Positions 17,517-25,976 of a DNA stretch of 32,246 bases are shown one piece after another; position 1 is the first letter of the stretch, and every line of letters starts with the position of its first letter. The notes below the pieces were generated by a model. The model saw only the letters and a program-made list of their open reading frames with translations. It searched no databases and had not been told where the DNA came from. The translations under genes and the position numbers were made by a program. The stretch is from assembly GCF_000190695.1 (NCBI RefSeq), contig NZ_GL870929.1, positions 1,059,997 through 1,092,242 of the forward strand, given 5' to 3'. Origin of the DNA: Kingella denitrificans ATCC 33394. Lineage in GTDB: Bacteria; Pseudomonadota; Gammaproteobacteria; Burkholderiales; Neisseriaceae.

Positions 17517-18395
17517 ATGAAAAGCCAATTCCAACACATCGGACTGATAACACGCCCCGACACGCCCAATATCGCCAAGGTGATTGCCGAATTGTCGGTT
17601 TTCCTGCTGCAACAGCAGTTAAACGTGTATATCGACGAACAATACGCACAACAAGCCGAACAGCCCCTGCCCGCAGGCTGCCAAATCAGCAGCGATTTGG
17701 GCAGGCAGTGTGATTTGATTCTGGTGCTCGGCGGCGACGGCACGTTTCTGGCGGCCGCACGCCAAGCCGCGCCGTACCGCGTTCCGCTCATCGGCATCAA
17801 CCAAGGGCATTTGGGCTTTTTAACGCAGGTAACGCGCGAAAACATGTTCCCCGAACTGGCCAGCATGCTCACCGGCAAATATCTGGCGGACGAATGCTTG
17901 GTGCTGGAAGCCATCGTGTCGCGCGACGGCGAAACCATCCATCAGGCGCTGGCCTTGAACGATGTGGTGCTGTCGCGCGGCGGCACTGGGCAGATGATTG
18001 AATTTGAAGTGTTTGTGAACGGTGAATTTGTTTACACCCAACGTTCGGACGGTCTCATCGTCTCCACGCCCACCGGCTCCACCGCCTATTCGCTGGCCGC
18101 CGGCGGCCCCATCCTGCAAACCACATTGCGCGCCTTCACCCTCGTCCCCATCTGCCCGCAATCCATGACCAACCGCCCCATCGTCATTTCCGACAATTTC
18201 GAAATCAAAATCCTCATCACCAAATCCCGCGACGCACGCCTGCATTACGACGGCCAATCGTTTGTCGATATGCAGAGCAAAGACATCATCACCCTGCGCC
18301 GCTACCACCACCACCTGCGCGTGCTGCACCCCACGCATTACCAATACTACAAAACCCTGCGCCAAAAACTGCACTGGGGCGAGCAACTGATTTAA
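17517..18395 (+). CDS. nadK: NAD kinase
   Basis: NadK phosphorylates NAD to NADP using ATP or polyphosphate. From ATG 17517 the 292-aa protein shows the catalytic GGDGT at 72-76 (Asp74), the LNDVVLSRG motif, and TPTGSTAYSLAAGGPI, all typical of the family. The open frame continues upstream into the nitroreductase gene, but the strong promoter at 17460-17488 and the family N-terminus (FQHIGLITRP) support this start. The TAA stop is followed immediately by MITE copy 2. Confidence 0.96.
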   Translation: MKSQFQHIGLITRPDTPNIAKVIAELSVFLLQQQLNVYIDEQYAQQAEQPLPAGCQISSDLGRQCDLILVLGGDGTFLAAARQAAPYRVPLIGINQGHLGFLTQVTRENMFPELASMLTGKYLADECLVLEAIVSRDGETIHQALALNDVVLSRGGTGQMIEFEVFVNGEFVYTQRSDGLIVSTPTGSTAYSLAAGGPILQTTLRAFTLVPICPQSMTNRPIVISDNFEIKILITKSRDARLHYDGQSFVDMQSKDIITLRRYHHHLRVLHPTHYQYYKTLRQKLHWGEQLI

Positions 18396-18501
18396 TATAG
18401 TGGATTAAAATTGCAATGATACGGCGTTGGCTCGCCTTGACGTACTACCTGTACGCCTTGCGGCTCGCCGCCTTGTCTCATTTTTATTTTAATCCACTAT
18501 A
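18396..18501. mobile_element. Correia-like 106-bp palindromic MITE, copy 2
   Basis: This copy differs from copy 1 at two positions and retains both 16-bp terminal arms exactly. It begins with the base after the nadK stop and is followed by a DUS pair ahead of xerD. Confidence 0.85.
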
Positions 18502-18529
18502 AAACCCGCCGCATCCGTCAATACGGCAA

Positions 18530-18571
18530 AAAGCAGCCTGCACCTTGAAAAACACAAGTGCAGGCTGCTTT
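18530..18571. terminator. Inverted DUS pair between convergent nadK and xerD
   Basis: AAAGCAGCCTGCAC (18530-18543) and GTGCAGGCTGCTTT (18558-18571) pair with a 14-nt loop. The right arm overlaps the last base of the xerD stop codon. Confidence 0.75.
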
Positions 18572-19440
18572 TACGAACGCGGATGATATTGCTCCACCAC
18601 CTGTTTCAGCCGCGCATTGGCCACGTGCGTGTAAATCTCCGTGGTCGTCAAACTTTCGTGGCCCAGCAGCAGCTGCACCACACGCAAATCCGCGCCGTGA
18701 TTGACCAGATGCGTGGCAAACGCATGACGCAGACCGTGCGGCGACAGCGCGGGCAGACCGACCTGCTGCGCGTATTTTGCCACCACCTGCCAGGCCAGTT
18801 GCCGCGAAATCCCCACTTTCTTTTGCGACACGAAAACATACGCACACGCCTGCCCTTTCAGCAGTTCCGGCCGCGCGGTGTGCAGATAGCGTTCCAGCCA
18901 ATCCGCCGCCACCTCGCCCAGCGGCACAATGCGCTGTTTGTTTCCCTTGCCGATGGTATTGACCATGCCGCGCGTCAAATCCAGTTCGTTCAGCGACAGT
19001 TTCACCGCCTCGCTCACGCGCAATCCGGTGGCATACATCAATTCCAACAAGGCTTTGTCGCGCAATCCGTGCAGCGTGTCCGTGTCGGGGGCGGCGAGCA
19101 GCGCGTCGATTTGCGCTTCGCTCACGGGCTGCGGCAGGCTGCGCGGTATTTTGGCTGCCTTCAAATCGCGGCTGGGATTGTCGTGCCGATGCTGCGTATC
19201 ATTCAGATATTGATACCATTTTTTCACGGCGGACAAGGTGCGCGACTGGGTGCTCGGCTGTTCGTCGGCGGCATAAACCGCATCGGCAAGCTGGCGGTTG
19301 TCGGCGTGCTGCCAGTCGGTTTGCGCGGCGGCCAGGCGTTCGGCCACTTTGTGCAAATCGTGGCGGTAGGCTTCCAGCGTGTTGTGCGCGAGCCGCTCTT
19401 GCAGCCACAGGTGTTCAAGGAATCGGTCGATGTCGGGCAT
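18571..19440 (-). CDS. xerD: Site-specific tyrosine recombinase XerD
   Basis: XerD, with XerC, resolves chromosome dimers at dif under FtsK control. The 289-aa protein has an N-terminal SAM-like core-binding domain (FLEHLWLQERLAHNTLEAYR) and a catalytic domain with Arg141 (ATGLRVSE), Lys165 (GKGNKQR), His235-Arg238 (SPHGLRHAFATH), His261 (LLGHESLTTTEIYTH) and the nucleophile Tyr270. Start ATG 19440 fits the family N-terminus; the upstream frame crosses DUS repeats. XerD is preferred over XerC by overall resemblance and because no XerC-type neighbours are seen. Confidence 0.88.
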   Translation of the reverse strand: MPDIDRFLEHLWLQERLAHNTLEAYRHDLHKVAERLAAAQTDWQHADNRQLADAVYAADEQPSTQSRTLSAVKKWYQYLNDTQHRHDNPSRDLKAAKIPRSLPQPVSEAQIDALLAAPDTDTLHGLRDKALLELMYATGLRVSEAVKLSLNELDLTRGMVNTIGKGNKQRIVPLGEVAADWLERYLHTARPELLKGQACAYVFVSQKKVGISRQLAWQVVAKYAQQVGLPALSPHGLRHAFATHLVNHGADLRVVQLLLGHESLTTTEIYTHVANARLKQVVEQYHPRS

Positions 19441-19469
19441 GATGGATGGGAAACTGTGCGGTGAATGGG

Positions 19470-19507
19470 GTGCAGGCTGCTTTGCAACGGGAAAAAGCAG
19501 CCTGCAC
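19470..19507. repeat. Inverted DUS pair upstream of xerD
   Basis: GTGCAGGCTGCTTT (19470-19483) and AAAGCAGCCTGCAC (19494-19507) pair with a 10-nt loop, 30 bases before the xerD start. It lies between putP and xerD, both minus strand. Confidence 0.7.
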
Positions 19508-19571
19508 GTTGTGTCGGCGGCCATTGTTGGCCATGCGTCCGTTTGGCATTGGCGCGGCATTGTACCGCAAA

Positions 19572-19619
19572 AAAGCAGCCTGCACTTTGAACACGTGTTG
19601 TCAAAGTGCAGGCTGCTTT
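19572..19619 (-). terminator. Extended DUS hairpin terminating putP
   Basis: AAAGCAGCCTGCAC (19572-19585) and GTGCAGGCTGCTTT (19606-19619) are extended by TTTGA/TCAAA to a perfect 19-bp stem, the longest DUS hairpin here, followed on the minus strand by a T run. The putP stop is 22 bases upstream. Confidence 0.8.
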
Positions 19620-19641
19620 GGGTTAAATGCCGATACTCAAA

Positions 19642-21159
19642 TTATTCGGCACGGCGGTATGCGGCATCCGCTTCGTCAAAACGTTGCTGTACGGCGGTGC
19701 TTGGCGCTTTGTCCAGCAGCGATACGATGACCACGGCCAATCCGCAGGCGATGAAGCCCGGAATCATTTCATACACATTTTTCAGCCAGGATGCACTGTC
19801 TTTGAACATCGGACCCCATGCAATCACCACCACTGCGCCAGCGATCATACCGGCCAATGCGCCTTTGGCGGTCATGCGTTTCCACAGCAGCGACAGAATC
19901 ACCACCGGACCGAAGGCCGCGCCGAAGCCCGCCCATGCGTTCGCCACCAAGCCCAGCACTTCGCTTTCGGGGTTATAGGCAATGACGATGGAAATCACGG
20001 CAATCAGCAACACCATCATGCGGCCGAGCCACACCAGTTCTTTTTGCGATGCGTTCGGGCGGAAGAAGCCTTTGTAGAAGTCTTCGGTGATGGCGCTGGA
20101 ACACAGCAGCAGTTGGCAGGACAAGGTGGACATCACCGCCGCCAAAATGGCCGACAGGATAATACCGACAATCCAAGGGTTGAACAGCAATGTGGTCAGG
20201 GCAATGAAAATACGCTCTTTTTTGCCCGCCAATGCGCCCACGTCGGCAGGATTCGCGCCGAAATAGGCAATGCCGAAATAGCCCACGGCCACCGCGCCGC
20301 CCAAGCACAAAATCATCCACGTCATGCCGATGCGGCGCGCGCTGTGCAGCGATTTCACGCTTTCCGCAGCCATGAAACGCGCCAGAATATGCGGCTGGCC
20401 GAAGTAGCCCAAGCCCCATGCAGCAGCGGATATAGCGGCCAACCAGCCTGCACCTTCCGTGGGGAAGAGTTGGCTGTATTGCACGCCGCTTTGGGTGGCA
20501 GCCTGCGCAATGGCGGCATTCATTTCCGCCGCGCCGCCCAATGCCAGATACACCATCACCGGTGCCAAAATCAGCGCAAAAATCATCAGCGAGGCTTGCA
20601 GCGTGTCCGTCCAACTCACGGCCAAAAAGCCGCCGATAAACGTGTAAATGATGGTAGCGCCCGCGCCCAGCCACATGGCGGTTTCGTAGCTCATGCCTTC
20701 AAACAGGCTTTGGAACAGCCGCGCACCCGCCACAATGCCGGAAGCGCAATAAATCGTAAAGAAAAACAAAATGATGGCGGCGGAAACCACTTTCATCAGT
20801 TTGCCGTGTTCGCCGAAACGGTGCGCGAAATATTCGGGCAACGTCAAGGCGTTGTTGTTCAATTCGGTGTGCACGCGCAACCGGCCGGACACCAGCAGCC
20901 AGTTGAAATACGCGCCGATGGTCAGGCCGATGGCAATCCATGCCTCAATCAGGCCGGAAGCGTAAATCGCACCGGGCAGGCCCATCAGCAGCCAACCCGA
21001 CATATCGGACGCGCCGGCCGACATGGCGGTAACGAACGCGCCCAGGCTGCGTCCGCCCAAAATATAATCGTCAAAATTACGCGTGGAAAAATAGGCGAAG
21101 AAACCGATGCCCAAAACGGCCACCAGATATAGCCCGAACGTGATATAGACTGGATTCAT
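19642..21159 (-). CDS. putP: Sodium/proline symporter
   Basis: PutP imports proline with Na+ across the inner membrane. The 505-aa protein has the 12-13 hydrophobic segments of the sodium:solute symporter family. Typical blocks are YILGGRSLGAFVTAMSAGASDMSGWLLMGLPG near TM2, SGRLRVHTELNNNALTLPEYFAHRF, GGFLAVSWTDTLQ and LSAILAAVMSTLSCQLLLCSSAITEDFY. These closely match PutP rather than pantothenate or sialic-acid symporters. ATG 21159 is preceded by GAGAG; the 13-codon upstream frame is unlikely. A promoter lies at 21254-21282. Confidence 0.93.
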   Translation of the reverse strand: MNPVYITFGLYLVAVLGIGFFAYFSTRNFDDYILGGRSLGAFVTAMSAGASDMSGWLLMGLPGAIYASGLIEAWIAIGLTIGAYFNWLLVSGRLRVHTELNNNALTLPEYFAHRFGEHGKLMKVVSAAIILFFFTIYCASGIVAGARLFQSLFEGMSYETAMWLGAGATIIYTFIGGFLAVSWTDTLQASLMIFALILAPVMVYLALGGAAEMNAAIAQAATQSGVQYSQLFPTEGAGWLAAISAAAWGLGYFGQPHILARFMAAESVKSLHSARRIGMTWMILCLGGAVAVGYFGIAYFGANPADVGALAGKKERIFIALTTLLFNPWIVGIILSAILAAVMSTLSCQLLLCSSAITEDFYKGFFRPNASQKELVWLGRMMVLLIAVISIVIAYNPESEVLGLVANAWAGFGAAFGPVVILSLLWKRMTAKGALAGMIAGAVVVIAWGPMFKDSASWLKNVYEMIPGFIACGLAVVIVSLLDKAPSTAVQQRFDEADAAYRRAE

Positions 21160-21253
21160 GTTGAAAACTCTCTCATTTAATATTTTTCTTCTTAGCAAAA
21201 GCAGCCTGCACTCGGCCGGCGTTTTTGCTGCATAACCCTGCGGGCTGACGGGA

Positions 21254-21282
21254 ATTTAACCCAACTTGACAAATCTCGTCAA
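21254..21282 (-). promoter_or_regulatory. putP promoter with overlapping palindrome
   Basis: On the minus strand TTGACG (21282-21277) and TTAAAT (21259-21254) are 17 bp apart. The -35 is one half of the perfect palindrome CGTCAA-TATT-TTGACG (21277-21292), a candidate repressor site. Confidence 0.5.
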
Positions 21283-21323
21283 TATTTTGACGTTCGCAAA
21301 CAAATTACTTTTACAGGCGGCAA

Positions 21324-21332
21324 TGCTACAAT
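21324..21332 (+). promoter_or_regulatory. Extended -10 element upstream of miaA
   Basis: TGCTACAAT is an extended -10 box 53 bases before the miaA ATG, with a weak -35 (TTACTT, 21305-21310). A DUS lies between it and the gene. Confidence 0.4.
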
Positions 21333-21384
21333 CGCGTTTTTCAACCCGAAAAGCAGCCTGCACCCCGTGCAAAACCGCCCCGCC

Positions 21385-22335
21385 ATGACCGCTTCCGCCC
21401 TTGCCATCATCGCCCCCACCGCCAGCGGCAAAACCGCGCTTTCCCTGCGCATTGCCGCCGAAGTCCCCTGCGAAATCATCAGCTTGGACAGCGCGTTGGT
21501 GTATCGGGACATGGACATCGGCACGGCCAAACCCAGCGCGGCGGAACAGGCCGCCGTGCCGCACCACCTCATCGACATCATCACGCCGATGGAAAGTTAC
21601 AGCGCGGCGGATTTTGTGGGCGACTGCGTGCGGCTGGCCGGCGAAATCCGCGCGCGCGGCAGGCTGCCGCTGATTGTGGGCGGCACCATGATGTATTACC
21701 ACGCGCTCACGCAGGGGCTGAACGAATTGCCCGAAGCCGATGCCACCGTCCGCGCCGAACTGCAACGGCAGAAGCAGCAGCACGGCCTGCACAGCCTTTA
21801 CGAACAACTGCGACGCGCCGACCCGGAAACCGCCGCCCGCCTGCCGCCCGGCGACAGCCAGCGTATCGAACGCGCGCTGGAAGTGTTCCTGCTCACCGGT
21901 AAACCGCTGTCGCAGCATATCCGCGCCGCACAAAGCGCCCCTGCCCTGCCGCTGCACACCATTGCGCTGATTCCCGAAGACCGCAGCCGCCTGCACGCGC
22001 AAATCAACCGCCGCTTTGAACAAATGCTGGACAACGGTTTTGTGGACGAAGTGCGCCGTTTGCAGCAAAAATATCCCGATTTGCCACCCGACGGCACCGC
22101 CATGCGCTGCGTGGGCTACCGCCAAGTGTGGCAATATCTGGACGGGCAAATCAACAAAAGCGAACTCGTGGCGCAAGGGCAGGCCGCCACGCGCCAACTG
22201 GCCAAACGCCAGCTTACCTGGCTGCGCAAACTGCCGGCCGATGCCGTGTTCGACCCGTTCGGCACGCCGGACTATGTGCAGGCTGCCTGCGAAACCGCCC
22301 AAACCCTTTATTCATCAATCAAATCCGCATCATGA
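21385..22335 (+). CDS. miaA: tRNA dimethylallyltransferase
   Basis: MiaA adds a dimethylallyl group to A37 of tRNAs reading UNN codons. The 316-aa protein has the P-loop APTASGKTALS at the N-terminus, the DSALVYRDMDIGTAKPS motif with the catalytic Asp, PHHLIDI, GGTMMYYHAL, and the C-terminal MRCVGYRQVWQYLDG and TRQLAKRQLTWLR blocks. ATG 21385 matches the family N-terminus; a GTG six codons earlier (21367) is an alternative. Its TGA stop overlaps the ATG of the next gene, so the two are translationally coupled. Confidence 0.95.
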   Translation: MTASALAIIAPTASGKTALSLRIAAEVPCEIISLDSALVYRDMDIGTAKPSAAEQAAVPHHLIDIITPMESYSAADFVGDCVRLAGEIRARGRLPLIVGGTMMYYHALTQGLNELPEADATVRAELQRQKQQHGLHSLYEQLRRADPETAARLPPGDSQRIERALEVFLLTGKPLSQHIRAAQSAPALPLHTIALIPEDRSRLHAQINRRFEQMLDNGFVDEVRRLQQKYPDLPPDGTAMRCVGYRQVWQYLDGQINKSELVAQGQAATRQLAKRQLTWLRKLPADAVFDPFGTPDYVQAACETAQTLYSSIKSAS

Positions 22336-22877
22336 ACCACACCCCAGCCCCCTTGAAACGCCGCCTGACCGCCCTGCTCTACGAATCGCTGCTGGTGGGC
22401 GCCGTCACCATGTTGGCCGGTGCATTGGCCGGCGGCTGCACCACGCTCATGCAGCAATTCGCCCCCGCGCTGCTGCCCGTGTCGTCCTGGCTCACGGTCG
22501 GCCTGCTGTTGGGCGCATGGTGGCTGTATTTCCGGCTCAACTGGGTGCGCGAAAAGCAAACCCTGCCCATGCGCGTGTGGCACATCGGCCTGGCGGACGC
22601 AAAAAGTAGCCTGCACCCCGCGCCGCGCCAACTGCTGTACCGCTTTTTATGGGCGTGCGTATTCATCGTCTTCGTGCCGCTGCTGGTTTATGCCGCCTGC
22701 CGCCATTTCGGCCTGACGCAAAAAAATGCAGGCTGCCTTGCCCTGTTTTGGTGGATACTGCCGTGGGGCTTCGCCTTGTTCCACCCGCGCCGCCAATTTT
22801 TATACGACTATCTGGCCGGCACGGAATTGATCGATTTGCGCGAACAGAAAAAATATAGTGAATTAAAATCGCAATGA
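22332..22877 (+). CDS. RDD-family membrane protein with MITE-derived C-terminus
   Basis: The 181-aa protein has four hydrophobic segments (about residues 14-36, 51-67, 101-124 and 134-149) and RDD-type features: RRLTALLYESLLV at the start and HPRRQFLYDYLAGTELI near the end. RDD proteins are inner-membrane proteins of mostly unknown role. It overlaps miaA by four bases (ATGA). A variant DUS (22603) is read as SSLH. The last seven codons and the stop (TGA at 22875) come from MITE copy 3, inserted at 22854, so the original C-terminus was replaced by YSELKSQ. The essential fold is probably intact because the conserved DYLAGT is kept. Confidence 0.82.
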   Translation: MNHTPAPLKRRLTALLYESLLVGAVTMLAGALAGGCTTLMQQFAPALLPVSSWLTVGLLLGAWWLYFRLNWVREKQTLPMRVWHIGLADAKSSLHPAPRQLLYRFLWACVFIVFVPLLVYAACRHFGLTQKNAGCLALFWWILPWGFALFHPRRQFLYDYLAGTELIDLREQKKYSELKSQ

Positions 22878-22959
22878 TACGGCGTTGGCTCGCCTTGACG
22901 TACTACTTGTACGCCTTGCGGCTCGCCGCCTTGTCTCATTTTTATTTTAATCCACTATA
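22854..22959. mobile_element. Correia-like 106-bp palindromic MITE, copy 3
   Basis: This copy has one substitution relative to copy 1 (G to A in the left arm, TATAGTGAATTAA), which breaks one base pair of the terminal repeat. Its first 24 bases are translated as the end of the RDD-family gene. A DUS-pair terminator follows within ten bases. Confidence 0.85.
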
Positions 22960-22967
22960 AACGGCAA

Positions 22968-23009
22968 AAAGCAGCCTGCACTTCGTTTTCCAAATGTGCA
23001 GGCTGCTTT
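22968..23009 (+). terminator. Inverted DUS pair after the miaA operon
   Basis: AAAGCAGCCTGCAC (22968-22981) and GTGCAGGCTGCTTT (22996-23009) pair with a 14-nt loop, followed by a T run. Confidence 0.8.
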
Positions 23010-23137
23010 TTTGTCCGCAATCCAACCCTTTCAACAACCAAAATCCGCCAAACCCTTTGCCAAAACCAACACTCGCACAACATTTTGTTGCAAAACCAGA
23101 ACAAAATTAACGGATAGATGTTAATCAATATATTTTA

Positions 23138-23167
23138 TTGTTAATATTAGTGATTATCGATTACAAT
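23138..23167 (+). promoter_or_regulatory. Fur-regulated promoter of the siderophore receptor
   Basis: TTGTTA (23138-23143) and TACAAT (23162-23167) are 18 bp apart. The 19 bases 23140-23158 match the Fur box GATAATGATAATCATTATC at 14 positions, with a perfect ATTATC right arm, and overlap the -35 and spacer. Iron-dependent repression is therefore likely. Confidence 0.6.
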
Positions 23168-23195
23168 CCATGTTTTTTCCCGACGAGGTTTTGTA

Positions 23196-25310
23196 ATGAA
23201 AAAACACATGCGCCCCGCCCTGATTCCCGCCCTTTTGGCCGCCGCCTTCCCTGTTTATGCCGACACAGCCAACAACGGCGAAAACAACGAATCCTACGCC
23301 TCAACGCTGCCCACTGTGAAAGTGGTCGGCCAAGCGGACACCAGCGTACTCAAAGGCTACATCAACTACGACGAAGCCGCCGTTACCCGCAACGGCCAGC
23401 TCATCAAAGAAACGCCGCAAACCATCGATACGCTCAACATCCAGAAAAACAAAAACTACGGCACGAACGATTTAAGCTCCATCCTCGAAGGCAACGCCGG
23501 CATTGACGCGGCTTATGATATGCGCGGCGAAAGCATTTTCCTGCGCGGGTTCCAAGCCGATGCTTCCGACATTTACCGCGACGGCGTGCGCGAAAGCGGG
23601 CAGGTGCGCCGCAGCACCGCCAACATCGAGCGCGTGGAAATCCTGAAAGGCCCGTCTTCCGTGCTTTACGGCCGCACCAACGGCGGCGGCGTCATCAACA
23701 TGGTCAGCAAATACGCCAACTTCAAACAAAGCCGCAACATCGGCGCGACTTACGGCTCTTGGGCCAACCGCAGCCTGAATCTGGATATCAACCAAGTGCT
23801 GAACAAACACGTCGCCATCCGCCTGACGGGCGAAATCGGGCGCGCCAATTCGTTCCGCAGCGGCATCGACAGCAAAAACGTCATGGTGTCGCCCAGCATC
23901 ACCATCAGACTCGACAACGGTCTGAAATAGACGGGGCAATATACCTACGATAATGTGGAGCGCACGCCCGACCGCAGCCCGACCAAATCCGTGTACGACC
24001 GCTTCGGGCTGTCTTACCGCATGGGTTTTGCGCACCCGAACGATTTTGTGAAAGACAAATTGCAAGTTTGGCGTTCCGACCTTGAATATTCCTTCAACGA
24101 CAAATGGCGCATCCAGTGGCAGTTCGCCCACCGCAAGGCATCGCAGGATTTCGACCATTTCTATGCAGGCAGCGAAAGCGGCGGCCTTATCCGCCGCAAC
24201 TATGCTTGGCAACAGACCGACAACAAAACCCTGTCATCCAACCTCACGCTCAACGGCGACTATAAAATCGGCCGGTTCGACAACCACTTGACCGTCGGCC
24301 TGGATTACAGCCGCGAACACCGCAACCCGACATTGGGCTACCGCGGCAGTTTCACCGTGCCCATCGACCCGTACGACCGCGCCAGCTGGCCGTCTTCAGG
24401 CAGGCTGCAACCCGTGCTGACGCAAAACCGCCATAAAGCCGATTCCTACGGCTTGTTCATCCAAAACATCTTCTCTGCCACACCCGATTTAAAATTCGTG
24501 CTCGGCGTCCGCTACGACAGCTACAAATTCCGCTCGGAAAACCAACTGAACGGCGACAAACGCCAATACAGCGGCCATTCGTTCAGCCCCAACATCGGCG
24601 CGGTGTGGAACGTCACGCCCGCCCACACGCTTTACGCCTCGTACAACAAAGGCTTCGCGCCTTATGGCGGACGCGGCGGTTATTTGAGTATCGACACCTC
24701 GTCTTCCGCCGTGTTCAACGCCGACCCCGAATACACCCGCCAATACGAAACCGGCGTGAAAAGCAGCTGGCTGGACGACCGCCTCAGCACCACATTGTCC
24801 GTTTACCAAATCGAACGCTTCAATATCCGTTACCGCCCCGACCCGATTAATGACCCTTATACTTACGCGGTCAGCGGCAAGCACCGTTCGCGCGGCATCG
24901 AATTGAGCGCCATCGGGCAGATTGTCCCCAAACGGCTCTATCTGCGCGGCTCGCTGGGCGTGATGCAGGCGAAAATCGTGGAAGACCGGGAAAACCCCGC
25001 CCGCGTCGGCCGCCGCCTCGACAACACCAGCAGCGTGACCGGCAACCTGTTTTTCCGTTACACGCCGACCGAAAACCTCTACGGCGAAATCGGCATTACC
25101 GGCACAGGCAAACGCTACGGTTACACGCGCAGCGGCGCACCCAACCATATTCCGGGCTTCGTCCGCACCGATGCCATGGTCGGCTGGAATTACAAAAACA
25201 TGAACCTGACCTTTGCCGTGGGCAATGTGTTCAACCGGCAATACTGGCGTTCCGATGCCATGCCGGGCAATCCGCGAAGCTATACGGCGCGCATCAATTA
25301 CCGTTTTTAA
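23196..25310 (+). pseudogene. TonB-dependent siderophore receptor, interrupted by TAG
   Basis: The frame encodes a 704-codon outer-membrane receptor. It has a signal peptide MKKHMRPALIPALLAAAFPVYA, a plug domain (LPTVKVVGQ, then FLRGFQAD, YRDGVRESG, and IERVEILKGPSSVLYGRTNGGGVINMVSK) and a beta-barrel ending in a terminal Phe (TARINYRF), as in siderophore receptors. A single TAG at 23928-23930, codon 245, interrupts it; the frame continues unchanged as TGQYTYDNVERTPDRS. A Trp codon (TGG to TAG) is a plausible original. The upstream product would contain only the plug and first strands. GAGG lies before the ATG, and a Fur box lies in the promoter. Ligand unknown. Confidence 0.85.
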
Positions 25311-25321
25311 TGCCAACGCAA

Positions 25322-25362
25322 AAAGCAGCCTGCACTCCAAAATTCAGAGTGCAGGCTGCTTT
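25322..25362. terminator. Inverted DUS pair between receptor and fixH
   Basis: AAAGCAGCCTGCAC (25322-25335) and GTGCAGGCTGCTTT (25349-25362), with the stem extended by two flanking bases, serve two convergent genes. Confidence 0.75.
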
Positions 25363-25379
25363 TTAATGTGCCGATACCG

Positions 25380-25973
25380 TTAATGCGCCGCCGAAGCAGG
25401 AGCGGGAGCAGACGAAGCCGCCGCCAGTACCAATACGTTGTCTTTCGGTTTCAAATCCACCGCGCCGCCTTGGCTGGGCCGCCATTTCTCTTCCACGCGC
25501 CACACGCCGGCATTGTCCTCCACGCGGACATACCAGTGCGCGGTGTTCGGCAACGCAGCCTGCAAATTGGCCGCATATTCCACTTTGTCGCCCGACAGCG
25601 CGCCGGTCGGCTTCAAATCCACCACATGGTCGTCCGCCTTGCGTGTGGGGTGCAGTAGCGACAGCTTCAAGGGCTGGCCGTGGTCGAAATGACCGGCAAT
25701 AAACACCTTCGCCGCCGAACCGTCCGCATTGAACAGCACCTGCGCCACAATGCCGCGCTTGGCCGCTTCCACGTCGCGCTCCAACTGCAAATTGATGTGC
25801 TTGCCGTCTTTGTAATAATCGTCGCTGACCAAATCGGTTACGGTGTTGCTGGCGATGTTCAGCGTAACGAATGCCGCCACCACCACAATCATCGGGCCGC
25901 TCATCAGCATCCAAAACACAGGCTGGCGGTACCATGGGGCTTGGTCTCGGATATTTTCGGGCGTCTGCGCCAT
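25380..25973 (-). CDS. fixH: FixH-family protein of cbb3 oxidase assembly
   Basis: The 197-aa protein has a short cytoplasmic N-terminus with PWYRQPVFWMLMSGP, one membrane segment (about residues 18-40), the DDYYKDGKHIN motif after it and a periplasmic beta-rich domain including HWYVRVED and WRVEEKW, all FixH features. FixH/CcoH works with CcoG and CcoI in building cbb3-type cytochrome oxidase. The tail (AAASSAPAPASAAH) is low complexity. It starts three bases after the ccoG stop with GGAG inside the ccoG end, so the two are cotranscribed. The ccoNOPQ genes are not in the window. Confidence 0.85.
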   Translation of the reverse strand: MAQTPENIRDQAPWYRQPVFWMLMSGPMIVVVAAFVTLNIASNTVTDLVSDDYYKDGKHINLQLERDVEAAKRGIVAQVLFNADGSAAKVFIAGHFDHGQPLKLSLLHPTRKADDHVVDLKPTGALSGDKVEYAANLQAALPNTAHWYVRVEDNAGVWRVEEKWRPSQGGAVDLKPKDNVLVLAAASSAPAPASAAH

Positions 25974-25976
25974 CGC

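Noticed and set aside
19627..21132. A 501-codon open frame opposite putP
   Set aside because: It is antisense to a clearly conserved symporter, is rich in His, Gln and Arg as expected of a shadow frame, and has no ribosome binding site.
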